Shown: positions 24,897 through 34,340 of the stretch, in pieces
How positions within the stretch are numbered: the first letter of the stretch is position 1
How the letters are laid out: each line of letters begins with the position of its first letter
Origin: Methanosarcina barkeri str. Wiesmoor
Lineage (GTDB): Archaea; Halobacteriota; Methanosarcinia; Methanosarcinales; Methanosarcinaceae
Length of the DNA stretch: 64,000 bases
Assembly (NCBI RefSeq): GCF_000969985.1
Contig: NZ_CP009526.1
Location: forward strand, 496,001 to 560,000
Reading direction: 5' to 3'
Made by a program: the position numbers and the translations under genes
Notes under the pieces: model-generated
The model's input: only the letters and a program-made list of their open reading frames with translations
Told to the model about the DNA's origin: nothing
The model's database searches: none

Positions 24897-26801
24897 TCAA
24901 ATAAACTTAACAAGCGGGCAGACTTCGATACATGCTCCGCAGTGAATGCAGTTTTCTTTAATTCTTACTTTCTTTTCTTTCATTTCAATCGCATTATGCT
25001 CACAGTGGCCCACGCAAACTCCACACCCCTGGCAGATTAAAGCCCTTCTTACTGAGAGCTCAACAATTCTCATAAGCTTTTTTAGCTCTTTTTCGTTCTC
25101 GCTTCTCCCATTAACATTCCCTGAAGCAAAAACCTGTGCTCTGGATTCTCTGAAAACGACTGACGCAGCCCCTTCTATGAAAGAAGCCTTTCCGACGGGT
25201 GAAAGCATTCCGCTTTCTTTCAGAGTTTCTATGTCAATTGCCTGCCCGAAGCTTCCGTCCGCAGATATTCCTCCTGCTTTGCAGGGCCTGTACCCTGTTG
25301 CGACTTCAAAATGAAGTTCTGTTGGAGCTTCTTGGGATGGAATAAGAGAAATTCCTTTTTTCTCAGCAAGGTTCTGGAGAACCCGAGGATACTGCTTGTA
25401 GCGCCATAAACCGTACTTTACCCACTCAGGAGAAAACCCCATTTTCTCGGCATAGGCAAGGAGATGGGAGTTCAGCTTTTTTGCAAGGTCTGGATGGCTT
25501 TCTTCAAGCTGAAAGAAATCTGCAAGAGAGGAAGATGGGCAGAGCCAGCATCCCATCCTGTCATATCCTTTTTCATAAGCCGGATTATAGGGAGCTTTTG
25601 TCCTGAAAAGGTAAAGCCAAACATGAAGAGCTGTCCATTCCTGTATAGGGGATGCTCCAACCTGGTTTCCCACCCAGGGATTTTTCCAGACTTTCTTGCT
25701 GATTGAACGGGCGTGGGATTCATACTGACGCTGTCCTATGAAACTAAGACATCCGCCTTCGTAGTTCTCGTCAATTAACCGGGTAATTGGCCCGAGTTTG
25801 CAAATCTTGCAGCACCAGCGAGTATCCATTGTAGGAGGGCCAAAAACACTTATCGAGTCCCAGAAAGCGTCTTCTGCGCTTGATGTCCTGAGTTTTTTCC
25901 CGTAGTGTTCTACAACCTGTTTGACGTTTTCAACGGTTTCCGGAAACTCAAGCCCGGTATCTGCAAACATAATTTCGTAATCGTCAAGACTCTCATCAAC
26001 TAGCTGGAGCACAGCAAGGCTATCCTTCCCCCCGGAATAGGATACGCTTACTTTCAGTTCCATGCTTCTTGCTACATTTTTTATGAAGGCATGGGACCTT
26101 TCTATCATGCCGTCCAGAATTTTTTCGTTGGCTTTTACGGCATCTTCCCAGGTCTGTCCTCCAAGTTTTGTTTTTTGAGGCTCTGGGTCTTTGCTCCAGC
26201 GCGGTTTTACTGCATGCCCGTGGTTTTCTTCATACATTTCCTTTCCTGTCATTCGGGCTCGCCCACAGCAGATTACTTCCCCTGCGGGGTTCAGTACAAC
26301 TACCTCATCTTCTTTTTTGATTTCAGGATCGGCATCGAGAACCCCGGGAGCCAGAACACTTGCTCCTTTTTCCAGGATAAAAGGTACAACTGCCTGCTCG
26401 ATAACAACCCATTTTTTCAGGGCTTTTCTATCTCTGCCCTGGAAAAGCCTTCTCGCTCCTTCGAGCCTTGGAAGCAGGACCCATTCACAGCTCTCTATTT
26501 CAAATCTGAGAGACGCAAGCACTTCCCCGTCAACTATAATCTCATCCATACGGTCTTCATACGGAGCTTTATTTAGCACTACGAGGTGTCCTTCAGGTAT
26601 AAGTGGCGCATTGAACTGTTTTTCCGAAACCGAGTTTATGCGTTTTATATCATAATCAAAAGCAGGACGGATATCCCCTGGAGGGGTTACCTCAACTTTT
26701 TTTGTATTTTTGCCGCATCCGCACCGTTTACCTAGCACAGGCACATTACAGGCCTCACACCAGTGCAGAAGCATTTTTCCAAGATATGCTGGTCTGGACA
26801 T
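24897..26801 (-). CDS. PAPS reductase-like PP-loop protein fused to a ferredoxin domain
   Basis: 634 residues with a multi-domain layout. An N-terminal zinc-ribbon (CEACNVPVLGKRCGC) is followed by a region with PUA-like features (residues about 120-200, VVVLNPAGEVICCGRAR), then a PP-loop adenylyltransferase/reductase domain with SVSYSGGKDSLAVL near residue 253 and cysteine motifs CCKIC and CWLCP. A C-terminal 2x[4Fe-4S] ferredoxin domain has CQGCGVCVGHCEH and CIHCGACIEVCP. Such archaeal proteins are annotated as phosphoadenosine phosphosulfate reductases, but the PUA-like part hints at an RNA or sulfur-transfer substrate. The true substrate is open. It is a single gene. Confidence 0.82.
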   Translation of the reverse strand: MSRPAYLGKMLLHWCEACNVPVLGKRCGCGKNTKKVEVTPPGDIRPAFDYDIKRINSVSEKQFNAPLIPEGHLVVLNKAPYEDRMDEIIVDGEVLASLRFEIESCEWVLLPRLEGARRLFQGRDRKALKKWVVIEQAVVPFILEKGASVLAPGVLDADPEIKKEDEVVVLNPAGEVICCGRARMTGKEMYEENHGHAVKPRWSKDPEPQKTKLGGQTWEDAVKANEKILDGMIERSHAFIKNVARSMELKVSVSYSGGKDSLAVLQLVDESLDDYEIMFADTGLEFPETVENVKQVVEHYGKKLRTSSAEDAFWDSISVFGPPTMDTRWCCKICKLGPITRLIDENYEGGCLSFIGQRQYESHARSISKKVWKNPWVGNQVGASPIQEWTALHVWLYLFRTKAPYNPAYEKGYDRMGCWLCPSSSLADFFQLEESHPDLAKKLNSHLLAYAEKMGFSPEWVKYGLWRYKQYPRVLQNLAEKKGISLIPSQEAPTELHFEVATGYRPCKAGGISADGSFGQAIDIETLKESGMLSPVGKASFIEGAASVVFRESRAQVFASGNVNGRSENEKELKKLMRIVELSVRRALICQGCGVCVGHCEHNAIEMKEKKVRIKENCIHCGACIEVCPLVKFI

Positions 26802-26960
26802 GTCATGCAGATTGAGAGAGGTTCACCTTTAAAAGGCTTTGGCTTTTCCTCGTTTTCCATAATCTTTTTTTGAGAATTTTCGGAATGCCAGTAACCTTTA
26901 TTAACAAAATTGACCCGAATGTTTTCAGTTTAGTGTCTAAATGAATGTTTAGTTTAGTGT

Positions 26961-27443
26961 CTAGATACCTCTGGATTCAGTGTCTGGATAATCTGAATTA
27001 TGCAAATCGGGCTTTTTGCTAAGAAGAAAATGAGTTTCTGTATCTTCAATTTTTTCAAAACCAAGTTTGTTGTAAAACTTTTGAGCCGCAAAATTAACTT
27101 TTAATACTCTGAGAGTTGTTTCTATTTTTTCTTTTTGGGCATTGGCAATAATATCTGAAAAAACTAAAGTTCCTATTCCTTTACTCTGATATTCTGGCAA
27201 CACCTGGATTTCATCAATATGAATGGATGTTTCATTTCTACTGAAGGCCACGACGCCAACGTTTTTGCCTTCTACAACAATAATTTGGTGTTTTATCTCT
27301 TTGGATTCCTTGCTGAAAAAAGTTCTCTGTAAATCTTCATCCCAGGTACCCCATGTTTTTATTATATAATCTGCCATGTTAGTCTTCTTCAGATTATAAA
27401 TAAAATCATGATCTTCTTGTGTTGCCATTTTTAAATTATACAT
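26961..27443 (-). CDS. GNAT-family N-acetyltransferase, copy 1
   Basis: 160 residues from ATG 27443, which has GGGTGAG just before it. The acetyl-CoA loop is seen in QVLPEYQSKGIGTLVF (Q-x-x-G-x-G) and the C-terminal AAQKFYNKLGFEKI is characteristic of GNAT enzymes. The acceptor is not predictable. It has a close paralogue at 28726-29256, and the flanking sequences of the two are also alike, pointing to a segmental duplication around the HAD gene. Confidence 0.85.
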   Translation of the reverse strand: MYNLKMATQEDHDFIYNLKKTNMADYIIKTWGTWDEDLQRTFFSKESKEIKHQIIVVEGKNVGVVAFSRNETSIHIDEIQVLPEYQSKGIGTLVFSDIIANAQKEKIETTLRVLKVNFAAQKFYNKLGFEKIEDTETHFLLSKKPDLHNSDYPDTESRGI

Positions 27444-27632
27444 TTGCTCACCCTTTAGAGTAAAGTTTATTGACAATATCAAGCAATTGTTTCAATTAAC
27501 TATATCAGGAAAAAAGCGCTAATTCTAATCTTACCTCAATATAAAATAATTTACTTCTATATATACTCTCCCACATCAACCTATATATTGAAATGTACTG
27601 TTTTTCCAAATGTTTTGCTCTTTTAACAAGGC

Positions 27633-28340
27633 TCAATAATCCAAGGATTGGGGCATACTTTCGTATAATACATTGGCAAGTTCTTTCAATGAGACAATAA
27701 TTTTAATGTTTTTGTTTTGCAAAGTTTTGTTGTTTCTATTTATCCATATGCCTTTCATTCCAATTTTTTCACATGGTATAATATCAGTTTCGATGGTGTC
27801 TCCAACATAGAAGCATTTTTCTGGTTCTTCACCATTTCTTTTACATGCAATTTCAAATATTTCCGTATGGGGTTTTGAAACATTAAATTCTCCTGCTGCT
27901 ATGATATCAACAAAGTAATGAGAAATTTTCATTTTATCTAGCTTTAATTTTTGTTGCCCTAAATCGCCATTACTGATGATACCCATTTTTAATTTTGAAA
28001 GTTTTTTCAAGCATGGTATCACATCATTAAAGGGTTTCCAGCTTAATTCATAATTGCGTAAATAGTAATCAAATACTTCAAGTGCTTCTTCGCTTGCCAG
28101 GTTAATATTTCGTTCTAAATACAGTTCTTTAATTCGCTCTATTCGCTGCTCTTCAAAAGAGCATTCTTTTGCTAAATATTTTTCAAAGTGTTTTTCTGAT
28201 AATTTGCACCAAATAGAATAAAATTCATTAAAATCCATACCAAAAAAATTTCGGTAATTCTGGTGAAATAATTTTACCCCAGTGAATTCTGCACTTTTAT
28301 GATCCAACAGAGTACCATCTATGTCAAAGAAAACCATCAT
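27633..28340 (-). CDS. HAD-superfamily hydrolase
   Basis: 235 residues with all four HAD motifs: FFDIDGTLLD at the N-terminus (nucleophile and acid aspartates), ISNGD (motif II), the lysine in SKPHTEIFE (motif III) and YVGDTIETDI (motif IV). A helical cap of subfamily I lies between. It is probably a phosphatase acting on a small phosphorylated compound. It lies between the duplicated GNAT genes. Confidence 0.88.
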   Translation of the reverse strand: MMVFFDIDGTLLDHKSAEFTGVKLFHQNYRNFFGMDFNEFYSIWCKLSEKHFEKYLAKECSFEEQRIERIKELYLERNINLASEEALEVFDYYLRNYELSWKPFNDVIPCLKKLSKLKMGIISNGDLGQQKLKLDKMKISHYFVDIIAAGEFNVSKPHTEIFEIACKRNGEEPEKCFYVGDTIETDIIPCEKIGMKGIWINRNNKTLQNKNIKIIVSLKELANVLYESMPQSLDY

Positions 28341-28725
28341 ACTTTTTCCTCAAACTTAATAATATGAAATACGAAAATTTAGCAGGAATATCTTTGTATC
28401 AGTAATACAATAGGAAAGATCTGTTTTCTTCAAGTTATACTCTCTGTTTAATAATTAGTTATAAATTTCCTGATAAATAATCATTTTTCATAGGTCAAGG
28501 AATTTTTTTGCCTGAAAGCTATCGATTTTGCACCCAAATCCTGCTTTAAGTTTTGGACTATTTACATGAAATCGATACTCTGTTCCATCCTACAATGAAA
28601 TTAAATATTTGGCAACTGTTGCGGGAATGGAAGAAATTTCTCTTGATTTCTCAATTAACCGAAAACGCATGTATGGTATTCTTTTAGCGATAACGTCTTG
28701 ACAAAATCGGTCTGAATGTTTCAGT
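28341..28725. other. Interval with a short coding remnant
   Basis: On the plus strand, about 28569-28701, the frame RYSVPSYNEIKYLATVAGME then EISLDFSINRKRMYGILLA ends in a stop and has no start, and looks like the tail of a lost gene. The block at 28380-28490 is similar to 29400-29505 (both contain AAGATCTGTTTTCTTCAA), so the duplication around the GNAT genes reaches here. Confidence 0.35.
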
Positions 28726-29256
28726 TTAGTGTCTAGATTCCCTGGATTCAATATCCGGATAATTCGGAATATTCAAATTGGGTTTTTTACTAAGAAGAAA
28801 ATGAGTTTCTGTATCTCCAATTTTTTTAAAACCAAGTTTGTTGTAAAAATTTTGAGCTATAAAATTAACTTTTAACACTTTGAGATTTATTTCTATTTTT
28901 GTCTTTTGAGCATTGGCAATAATATCTGAAAGAATTAAAGTTCCTATTCCTTTATTCTGATATTCAGGCAATATTTGTATTTCATCAATAACAGTGGATT
29001 TTTCATTTTGACTGAAAGCAACAATGCCAACATTTTTATCATTTACAACAATAATCTGGAATTCTATAGTTTGGAAATACCTGCTGAAAAACTCTCTTTG
29101 AAAATCTTCGTTCCAATTGCCCCATGTTTTTATTACATAATCTTCTATGTTAGCCTTATTCAAGTTATAAATGAAATTATAGTCCTCTTGTGTTGCTATT
29201 TTTAAAATATATATTTGCCCACCCTTCCAATAAAATTTATTGATAATATCAAGCAA
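28726..29256 (-). CDS. GNAT-family N-acetyltransferase, copy 2 (normal start codon lost)
   Basis: The frame is full-length and intact, close to copy 1 along its whole length (ILPEYQNKGIGTLILSDIIA, AQNFYNKLGFKKI). At the position of copy 1's ATG, this copy has ATA after a preserved GGGTGGG ribosome site. The listed end uses a TTG 13 codons earlier, which also exists in copy 1 and is probably not a native start. Translation from ATA, or loss of expression, are the alternatives. The intact frame argues for recent change. Confidence 0.6.
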   Translation of the reverse strand: MLDIINKFYWKGGQIYILKIATQEDYNFIYNLNKANIEDYVIKTWGNWNEDFQREFFSRYFQTIEFQIIVVNDKNVGIVAFSQNEKSTVIDEIQILPEYQNKGIGTLILSDIIANAQKTKIEINLKVLKVNFIAQNFYNKLGFKKIGDTETHFLLSKKPNLNIPNYPDIESRESRH

Positions 29257-29839
29257 TTGTTTCAGTTCATCATAGTTTCAGTTCATCATATCCGGAAAAG
29301 TGTTAATTTTTGTTTTCTTTATTACAAAATAATCTTACTTGATAATATACTCTTCCGCATCAACTTATATTTCCCGTTTCATGTCTAAACGTGTAAGTTA
29401 TGCTTCTTTAAGTAATATATAATAAGGAAGATCTGTTTTCTTCAAATCATAACCTCTGTTTGACAACTCGTTAAACATTTCCTGATATATATCATATTTC
29501 ACATAAGTAGAGATGAAATCATAATTATTAACTTGTGACCATAGCGACGGAGAACATCTTTCAATGTACAACCTGTTGCAATTACAGATATATCCTATTC
29601 ATTGATTTTCTTGCATCTTCAAAAAGCATTCTTGTATGTTGTTTCTGTGGAAGAACATATAGGTCTATGGACTTCCACAAATGTAATCTGTTTTGTAATC
29701 TGTTTTACAGAAGAATATTATAATATTGAAAATAATAAAATTACTATTACTTAGACTGCTATTTATTAGACTGGTTTCAGAATCGGCTCATGATATAGAT
29801 ATATACAAATGCAGAAATAATGGATATTGGGGGAACTTC
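29257..29839. other. 583-bp interval with duplicated leader sequence
   Basis: CAGTTCATCATA is doubled at 29263-29288, and the region to 29505 repeats sequence also found upstream and downstream of GNAT copy 1. No gene is supported; the cysteine-rich plus-strand frame at 29535-29723 lacks a ribosome site and family. Confidence 0.4.
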
Positions 29840-30127
29840 ATGGTAGTCATAAAAGAAATAGATTCAGCCGGATTCGGGAAAATCCTTACAATCCTTTATG
29901 GAACAATGGGTTTAGTTTTTGGGTTTTTTACAACAATCGCTGCTTTAATGGGAATTTCTATACCAAAAAAATTCGGAATTTTTTCCTCAATTTTCGGGAA
30001 ATGGGCTGTACTTAGTCTACCTATATTTTATGGAGTATCTGGATACTTTATAGGGCGTATTGCAGCTAGCTTCTATAATACTATAGTAGGCTCGAAAAAA
30101 GGGTTCAAGGTGGAGGTTTTGCGCTAA
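29840..30127 (+). CDS. Small two-helix membrane protein (DUF3566-like)
   Basis: 95 residues from ATG 29840, preceded by GGGGGA; the frame is open further left but without a ribosome site. The protein has VIKEIDSAGFGKILTILYG then two long hydrophobic helices separated by a short loop (MGISIPKKFGIF), ending in a basic tail. This arrangement is seen in small archaeal membrane proteins of unknown function. No operon partner is present. Confidence 0.6.
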   Translation: MVVIKEIDSAGFGKILTILYGTMGLVFGFFTTIAALMGISIPKKFGIFSSIFGKWAVLSLPIFYGVSGYFIGRIAASFYNTIVGSKKGFKVEVLR

Positions 30128-30448
30128 AAATATATATCTTCTATAAAAATTAAAACTCGAAACTTCATATCTCAACAGTTTGTTTTTGTTACTTTTTCTT
30201 TTTCTTAGTTTGCTTATTTAAATGAAATTACGGGATAAAACTGGTTGCCTATGCTGCTTTCATTTTCTGCTCCCAATCACATTTAAGCTTTTTATGGTAA
30301 TTCACTGATTAGTTTAGCAATGGTTTAAAAAACCAAAATTAGGACAACCTTAACACCTAAGGTAATGACGAGATCGATAGTCAAAAAAGGGTGAGGTGAA
30401 AAGTACTTTCATTTCTTTGTGTCTGTCATTCGAGGCAATCATATCCGT
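30128..30448. other. Interval, nothing assigned
   Basis: AT-rich sequence between convergent genes. A short minus-strand stretch near 30310-30330 (IAKLISELP then stop) could be a transposase tail but is too short to support. Confidence 0.3.
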
Positions 30449-31330
30449 TTATTTAGATGAATTTCTTGTTAATCTGTCCAATTCTTCCTGGTAATCTTCA
30501 ATATCCTTATTTACAAGACATAATAATTCATCAAAATCCGTCTTTGTATACTTTAATAATAGTTTTGCGTTACTGTTTTCTTTGCAATCCTGTAAATGTT
30601 TATTATAAGCTTCCATAGTTGTAACTTTATAAAATAAATCAAAAGTCGACTTATTAACACGGTATGTATAAATTCCAAATTTTTTAAGCTCCGCTGATTG
30701 TACGTGATAAAGAATAGCTTGTGGGTTCTCTTTAGTATATGGATCAGGAGGGTCAAAAAGAAGTAAATATTTTTTATAATTCCCGTCATAATGAAGATTA
30801 CTGCGTGCAGGACACAGTTCAGGTAAAAAGTATTGTTTATCCTGCAAAATATCTTTAACTGGCAGATAAAAATTTTCTAGTGATTTTTCAATATATTCAA
30901 TTCTTTGTTTGTCTTTTGATTGCTTCAACATAGCATGGGTGTCTAACGCATAGAATGCTGTAACCACAATAAGCGAAGAGGTAAGAATTACATTTGCAGA
31001 CATACCAAGTAAAGTTGCTTTTGTGTCAACATCATCAGTAACAAATAATGTCGAATTAAAAAGAGCAAGTCTATCATCCCAAAATAAAAATCCGCATATC
31101 TCCTTTGCAATTAACATTATCAGTCCAGAAAGAATTAGTATCAATATTAATTTCCACGAAATCAAACAAATTTCACTAACCCAATTTTTTACCCCCAAAA
31201 TCCTGTTTTTCAGCCATCCCATCCAAGTTTTAACACAAATACGCCAATTTTTAGGATCAGCTGAGCATGTGTTACAACTATTTATTTCGCTTTTAATATT
31301 TTCTTCACTTTGGCTCATATTGTCATACAT
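30449..31330 (-). CDS. Membrane protein of unknown function, two helices
   Basis: 293 residues. A soluble N-terminus with cysteines (SCNTCSADPKNWRICVKTW) leads to two hydrophobic segments (ISWKLILILILSGLIMLIA and LGMSANVILTSSLIVVTAFY), followed by a cytoplasmic-looking helical domain of about 170 residues with several conserved-looking aromatic positions. No family is recognised. The pattern of a small membrane anchor with a helical tail is frequent in accessory regions. Confidence 0.6.
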   Translation of the reverse strand: MYDNMSQSEENIKSEINSCNTCSADPKNWRICVKTWMGWLKNRILGVKNWVSEICLISWKLILILILSGLIMLIAKEICGFLFWDDRLALFNSTLFVTDDVDTKATLLGMSANVILTSSLIVVTAFYALDTHAMLKQSKDKQRIEYIEKSLENFYLPVKDILQDKQYFLPELCPARSNLHYDGNYKKYLLLFDPPDPYTKENPQAILYHVQSAELKKFGIYTYRVNKSTFDLFYKVTTMEAYNKHLQDCKENSNAKLLLKYTKTDFDELLCLVNKDIEDYQEELDRLTRNSSK

Positions 31331-31528
31331 TGAGCATACATTTTAAAAAGTTGACCATTTGTTTGCAAATATGACCTAATAAGAGATTATGTATTGAGTC
31401 TATTAAATAGGGATGATATACAGAAAAATAACATCTTCTCTTCTCCTGCGTTCTCTTGAGTTCTAAAGGTACAGGGGTAAGGACTCCTAAGTCAAATCCA
31501 TTCAGTGAATTTCAAAATTTATTCCTGT

Positions 31529-32350
31529 TCAGAAAAATTTTGACATAAGGGAAGACTCTGAAACGCAGTGTTCTGAAAAATTACACTCTTTGCAGAATTT
31601 TTCTTCTTTTCTCTCAGGCATAATTCCGTCTTTAATTTTTTTCACTTCTCTACAGATTTTGAGCACTTCCCGCCTATCCGAGCTTCGAACAGCCACCCTT
31701 CGGAGCAGGCCGAAACTTACATACTCCACGAAGGCAAAGGGAACTTCTTTTTCATTTTCGGCTTCAAGAAGCAGGACAAAAGCTGCGGCGTGTATCCGGT
31801 CAGAAGCCCATACTCCATGTTGAGGGCAGCTTCCGGGCTTTAATATTGAGGGAACCTGCACACCTTCAAAGCAAACGAGTTTTGATGGAACACCTTTGAG
31901 GTTGAGTCTTTCTGAGGACAGAAATGGCTCGGTTTTAACAGGCGTAAGTGCCGCAAGCATAGGCTCTTTCCCAAATTCTTCAAGTGCTCCCAGCAGGTTG
32001 GCTGTAATTTCGGGAAGTTTAGCTCTTGCCCGCGCTTCTCCTTCCTCATAAATCTCCTTTGTAACACCTACGAGTTCTCGCGGAAACAGGAGTGGGAGGT
32101 CTGTACATACCTTTGACAGGGAAATTTCAAGCTCTTCATGAAGGCTATCGGCGTTTAACGAACACTCCTTCACAATTTCGGGGTAATTCAGGGAGAGTTC
32201 CTTCAGGATTATTCTTTCGAGCCTGGAGGCGGTCACTTCCGAAAACAATTCAAAGCCTCGACTGACAAAGTATACTCTCCTCGGGCAGTTGGTGTATAGA
32301 AGAAGGTCTGAGACATTTATCTCCTTATTGGACGAATCGGTTGACATCAT
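31529..32350 (-). CDS. Cas4-like PD-(D/E)XK nuclease, not CRISPR-linked
   Basis: 273 residues. The first cysteine lies in LLLYTNCPRRVYF and the C-terminal cluster in FCKECNFSEHC, together the four-cysteine iron-sulfur frame of Cas4/RecB-like nucleases. KGVPSKLVCFEG and FVEYVSFG occupy the nuclease core, where acidic catalytic residues look weak. No CRISPR array or other cas gene is in the window, so this is probably a stand-alone relative involved in DNA repair. It diverges from the HMG-CoA synthase cluster regulator. Confidence 0.75.
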   Translation of the reverse strand: MMSTDSSNKEINVSDLLLYTNCPRRVYFVSRGFELFSEVTASRLERIILKELSLNYPEIVKECSLNADSLHEELEISLSKVCTDLPLLFPRELVGVTKEIYEEGEARARAKLPEITANLLGALEEFGKEPMLAALTPVKTEPFLSSERLNLKGVPSKLVCFEGVQVPSILKPGSCPQHGVWASDRIHAAAFVLLLEAENEKEVPFAFVEYVSFGLLRRVAVRSSDRREVLKICREVKKIKDGIMPERKEEKFCKECNFSEHCVSESSLMSKFF

Positions 32351-32486
32351 ACATTAATTCTTTCGCAAGTATTATAAATTTTTTTAAGAGCATTTGCAGT
32401 ACATTGATTCAGAAGTCTTGCGACAATTGCCGAATTCATATTCGTTAGATATATAAGGTAATGTTTCCTCTTAGAGTACGTGAGTC

Positions 32487-33227
32487 ATGACATCTAATGA
32501 ATCCTCAGAAAATCTGCGCAACCGTCTGGCGGAAAAAATGGCTGGAGATATAACCCTTTCGGAAAAGCCGGGAGAGTCGCTCAAAAAATGGAGATTGAAT
32601 TTTGAGATATCCCAGACCGACATTGCAAGTTATCTTAAGGTTTCCCCCTCCGTTATCAGTGATTATGAAAGTGGGAGACGAAAGTCTCCAGGAACACTAA
32701 TTATAAAAAAGATTGTTGAGTGCCTACTTGAAATTGATATGGATAGGGGAAGCAAAAAAATTCACGCTTACGAATCTGTACTTAATGCCGAAAGCGGTAC
32801 GAAATCCATTTACTCAACATACGAGTATACGATCCCGATACAGCTTGCTAAACTGGTCAACCTTATTGAAGGAGACATTATCTACAAAGGAGTTGAAAGA
32901 CCTCTTTACGGTTTCTCTGTCATTGACAGCCAGAGAGCAATCCTGGAACTTTCTTCCCATGAGTTTCAGAAGCTCTATGGTTGGAGTACCGATAGGGCCA
33001 TGATCTTCACGAAGGTCAGCACCGGTAAATCCCCAATGGTAGCCATCCGGGTTACCAACCTTAAGCCTGGTGCCGTGGTACTTCACGGGCTTCGAAAAGA
33101 AGAGGTCGAACCTGTTGCAATCAAAATGGCAGAAGTCGATCGTATTCCCCTGGTTGCAACTAAAATGGATCTTGACCAGATTGTTCAGTTACTTAGAAAA
33201 TACAGTCAATATTATACCAGGGAATAA
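32487..33227 (+). CDS. XRE-family transcriptional regulator of the mevalonate cluster
   Basis: 246 residues. A helix-turn-helix at about 30-75 (ESLKKWRLNFEISQTDIASY then LKVSPSVISDYESGRRKSPG) is followed by a long C-terminal domain (IPIQLAKLVNLIEGDIIYKG to LDQIVQLLRKYS) that may sense a ligand. It is 47 bases upstream of HMG-CoA synthase on the same strand and likely co-transcribed, so it may control mevalonate entry. TTAGATATATAAGG near 32446 is a TATA-like box. Confidence 0.85.
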   Translation: MTSNESSENLRNRLAEKMAGDITLSEKPGESLKKWRLNFEISQTDIASYLKVSPSVISDYESGRRKSPGTLIIKKIVECLLEIDMDRGSKKIHAYESVLNAESGTKSIYSTYEYTIPIQLAKLVNLIEGDIIYKGVERPLYGFSVIDSQRAILELSSHEFQKLYGWSTDRAMIFTKVSTGKSPMVAIRVTNLKPGAVVLHGLRKEEVEPVAIKMAEVDRIPLVATKMDLDQIVQLLRKYSQYYTRE

Positions 33228-33274
33228 AACCCTGAATTCTAATGCCCTGAAACACTCAAAAACAGGTGGAAATA

Positions 33275-34324
33275 ATGACTATTGGAATCGTGTCTTACGG
33301 TGCTTATGTCCCCCGATACCGTATCAAAGTTGAAGAAATCGCCCGGGTATGGGGTGATGATGCAAATGCTCTTAAAAGTGGCCTGATGGTATATGAAAAA
33401 TCCGTACCTGATATCGATGAAGACGCAGCAACTATAGCTGTGGAAGCGGCAAGATACGCGATGACAAGAAGCGGGGTTGATCCAGAAAGGATTGGGGCGG
33501 TATATACAGGCTCGGAGAGTCATCCCTATGCTGTAAAGCCAACAAGCACAATTGTCTCCCAGGCTATAGGAGCGACCCCAAACATGACTGCAGCAGACTT
33601 CGAATTTGCATGTAAAGCAGGGACAGCCGCAGTTCAGGCCTGTATGGGACTGGTAAGTTCAGGGATGATTGACCTGGGCATGGCTATAGGAGCCGATGTT
33701 TCTCAGGGGGCCCCAGGTGATGCCCTCGAGTATACTGCAGCTGCAGGAGGAGTTGCCTGCCTCATTGGGAAAAAAGAATCCGAACTTGCCGCAATTATTG
33801 AAGATACTTATTCTTTTACAACTGACACCCCTGACTTCTGGAGAAGGGAAGGAATGCCCTATCCTGAACACGGAGGCCGTTTTACAGGAGAGCCAGGCTA
33901 CTTCAAGCATGTGACTAACGGCGCAAAAGGTCTTCTGAATAAACTTGGAACAAAGCCTGAAGATTATGATTATGCGGTTTTCCATCAGCCAAATGGTAAA
34001 TTCCCTACCAAAGCTGCAAAAACCCTGGGTTTCACTAAGGCCCAGATTGCTCCAGGACTTGTAGTTCCAAAAATCGGGAACACGTATTCAGGTTCCTGTC
34101 TTATGGGAATTGCTGCAACTCTGGACCAGGCAAAACCAGGGGACAGAATTTTCGCGACTGCATTCGGGTCAGGTGCAGGGTCTGATGCTTTTAGTATAAC
34201 GGTTACAGATAGGATCGAGGAAATACGAAACAGGGCTCCGACGGTTTCCGAACTGATTAAAGATCCTATATATATTGACTATGCAAGATACGCCAAACAT
34301 AAAGGTAAGATCCGCAGGTCATGA
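33275..34324 (+). CDS. Hydroxymethylglutaryl-CoA synthase (archaeal type)
   Basis: 349 residues from ATG 33275 with AGGTGG upstream; the GTG at 33266 is less likely. The thiolase-fold enzyme condenses acetyl-CoA with acetoacetyl-CoA, the second step of isoprenoid synthesis for membrane lipids. The catalytic cysteine is in [15 protein letters not shown], the acid in GSESHPYA and the histidine in [10 protein letters not shown]. It is followed 16 bases later by thiolase and then a DUF35 protein, the known archaeal arrangement in which the three form one complex that channels acetoacetyl-CoA. Confidence 0.95.
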   Translation: MTIGIVSYGAYVPRYRIKVEEIARVWGDDANALKSGLMVYEKSVPDIDEDAATIAVEAARYAMTRSGVDPERIGAVYTGSESHPYAVKPTSTIVSQAIGATPNMTAADFEFACKAGTAAVQACMGLVSSGMIDLGMAIGADVSQGAPGDALEYTAAAGGVACLIGKKESELAAIIEDTYSFTTDTPDFWRREGMPYPEHGGRFTGEPGYFKHVTNGAKGLLNKLGTKPEDYDYAVFHQPNGKFPTKAAKTLGFTKAQIAPGLVVPKIGNTYSGSCLMGIAATLDQAKPGDRIFATAFGSGAGSDAFSITVTDRIEEIRNRAPTVSELIKDPIYIDYARYAKHKGKIRRS

Positions 34325-34340
34325 AAACGGAGTGAAGAAT

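Noticed and set aside
29535-29723. Cysteine-rich 62-aa frame
   Set aside because: Cysteines are scattered without a zinc-finger spacing, and there is no ribosome site or conserved neighbour.
31529-32350. Cas4-like gene as a sign of a CRISPR-Cas locus
   Set aside because: No direct-repeat/spacer array and no other cas genes are present within the window; stand-alone Cas4-like proteins are common in archaea.
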